64,000 bases of DNA from assembly GCF_041821085.1 (NCBI RefSeq), contig NZ_JBGUAZ010000011.1:16825-80824 (forward strand). The letters are read 5' to 3'. Positions 63,899 to 64,000 of this stretch are shown here, piece by piece. The stretch comes from Natrinema sp. HArc-T2 (GTDB lineage: Archaea; Halobacteriota; Halobacteria; Halobacteriales; Natrialbaceae). The position numbers were made by a program, and so were the translations under genes. The notes beneath the pieces are model-generated. The model did no database searches. It saw only the letters and a list, made by a program, of their open reading frames with translations, and was not told where the DNA came from. Position 1 is the stretch's first letter. Each line of letters opens with the position of its first letter.

Positions 63899-64000
63899 TT
63901 ATGTGTCGGCGACCTCGTCGACGAAGTCCTCGTCCAGTTGCTGTTTCAACACTCGGAGATTCGCCGCCTCTTCGGCACCGACGAGCGCTTTGAGTTGCTC
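63899..64000 (-). CDS. Antitoxin of PIN module 2, partial at window end
   Basis: Only the last 33 residues are in the window (LKALVGAEEAANLRVLKQQL, then EDFVDEVADT). They resemble the corresponding tail region of the module 1 antitoxin (VKQLVGAETAQRLRLLKADL). The rest lies beyond base 64000. Confidence 0.75.
   Translation of the reverse strand, partial: EQLKALVGAEEAANLRVLKQQLDEDFVDEVADT

Noticed and set aside
1..64000. CRISPR array, rRNA or replication-origin signature
   Set aside because: No regularly spaced repeats, no rRNA-like blocks and no Orc1/Cdc6 gene or origin-box cluster were seen.

Overview
The window is haloarchaeal (class Halobacteria) chromosome or megaplasmid. GC is high, the proteins are very acidic, many genes have a TATA box about 25-30 nt before the start codon and no room for a leader, and the family set is typical: Bat-type HTH_10 regulators, a Tfx-type regulator, PadR pairs, an amphi-Trp protein, and PIN/antitoxin modules. 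No rRNA, tRNA or CRISPR array was found. Genus is not claimed.

1-36 kb is mostly ordinary metabolism. 1-5.3 kb: a long-chain acyl-CoA synthetase (5' end outside the window), branched-chain amino-acid-type permeases LivH and LivM, a PaaK-like adenylate-forming protein with a degenerate P-loop, and a PaaI-like thioesterase broken by a one-base frameshift. 5.7-9 kb: a molybdate/tungstate ABC transporter (binding protein, permease, ATPase) divergent from a Tfx-family regulator; the two share a palindromic TATA box and a palindromic operator. 9.3-20 kb: zinc alcohol dehydrogenase, ZIP metal transporter, MFS transporter, YbjQ-family protein, GH15 glycosidase, CDF metal exporter, YdjM-type membrane hydrolase, and a metallophosphoesterase with membrane helices inserted in its catalytic domain. 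20.3-31.7 kb: an acetone-carboxylase-type operon (beta, alpha, gamma), a CoA ligase, an epimerase-like VOC protein, an HTH_10 regulator, a UspA-like protein and a second, solitary alpha subunit. 32-36 kb: a frameshifted OsmC gene, a zinc-ribbon protein, and a tightly coupled thiamin-salvage operon (tenA, tenA, SSS symporter, 41-aa membrane protein).

36-64 kb is an accessory region. It has winged-HTH proteins, toxin-antitoxin modules, ArdC-like antirestriction genes (one intact, one relic), an UPF1-like helicase next to a GHKL-ATPase/HExxH protein, an IS110 element with a possible bridge-RNA region, and a solo hairpin element resembling an IS200/IS605 right end (omega-RNA-like). Cargo between the two ArdC copies includes an ACR3/BASS transporter, nucleoside phosphorylase, methyltransferase, DsrE, rhodanese-MBL persulfide dioxygenase-like protein and an MFS exporter, suggesting arsenic or sulfur handling. 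Several genes here carry single-base frameshifts or in-frame stops, pointing to ongoing decay or to sequence error. Two tandem PIN/antitoxin pairs close the window.
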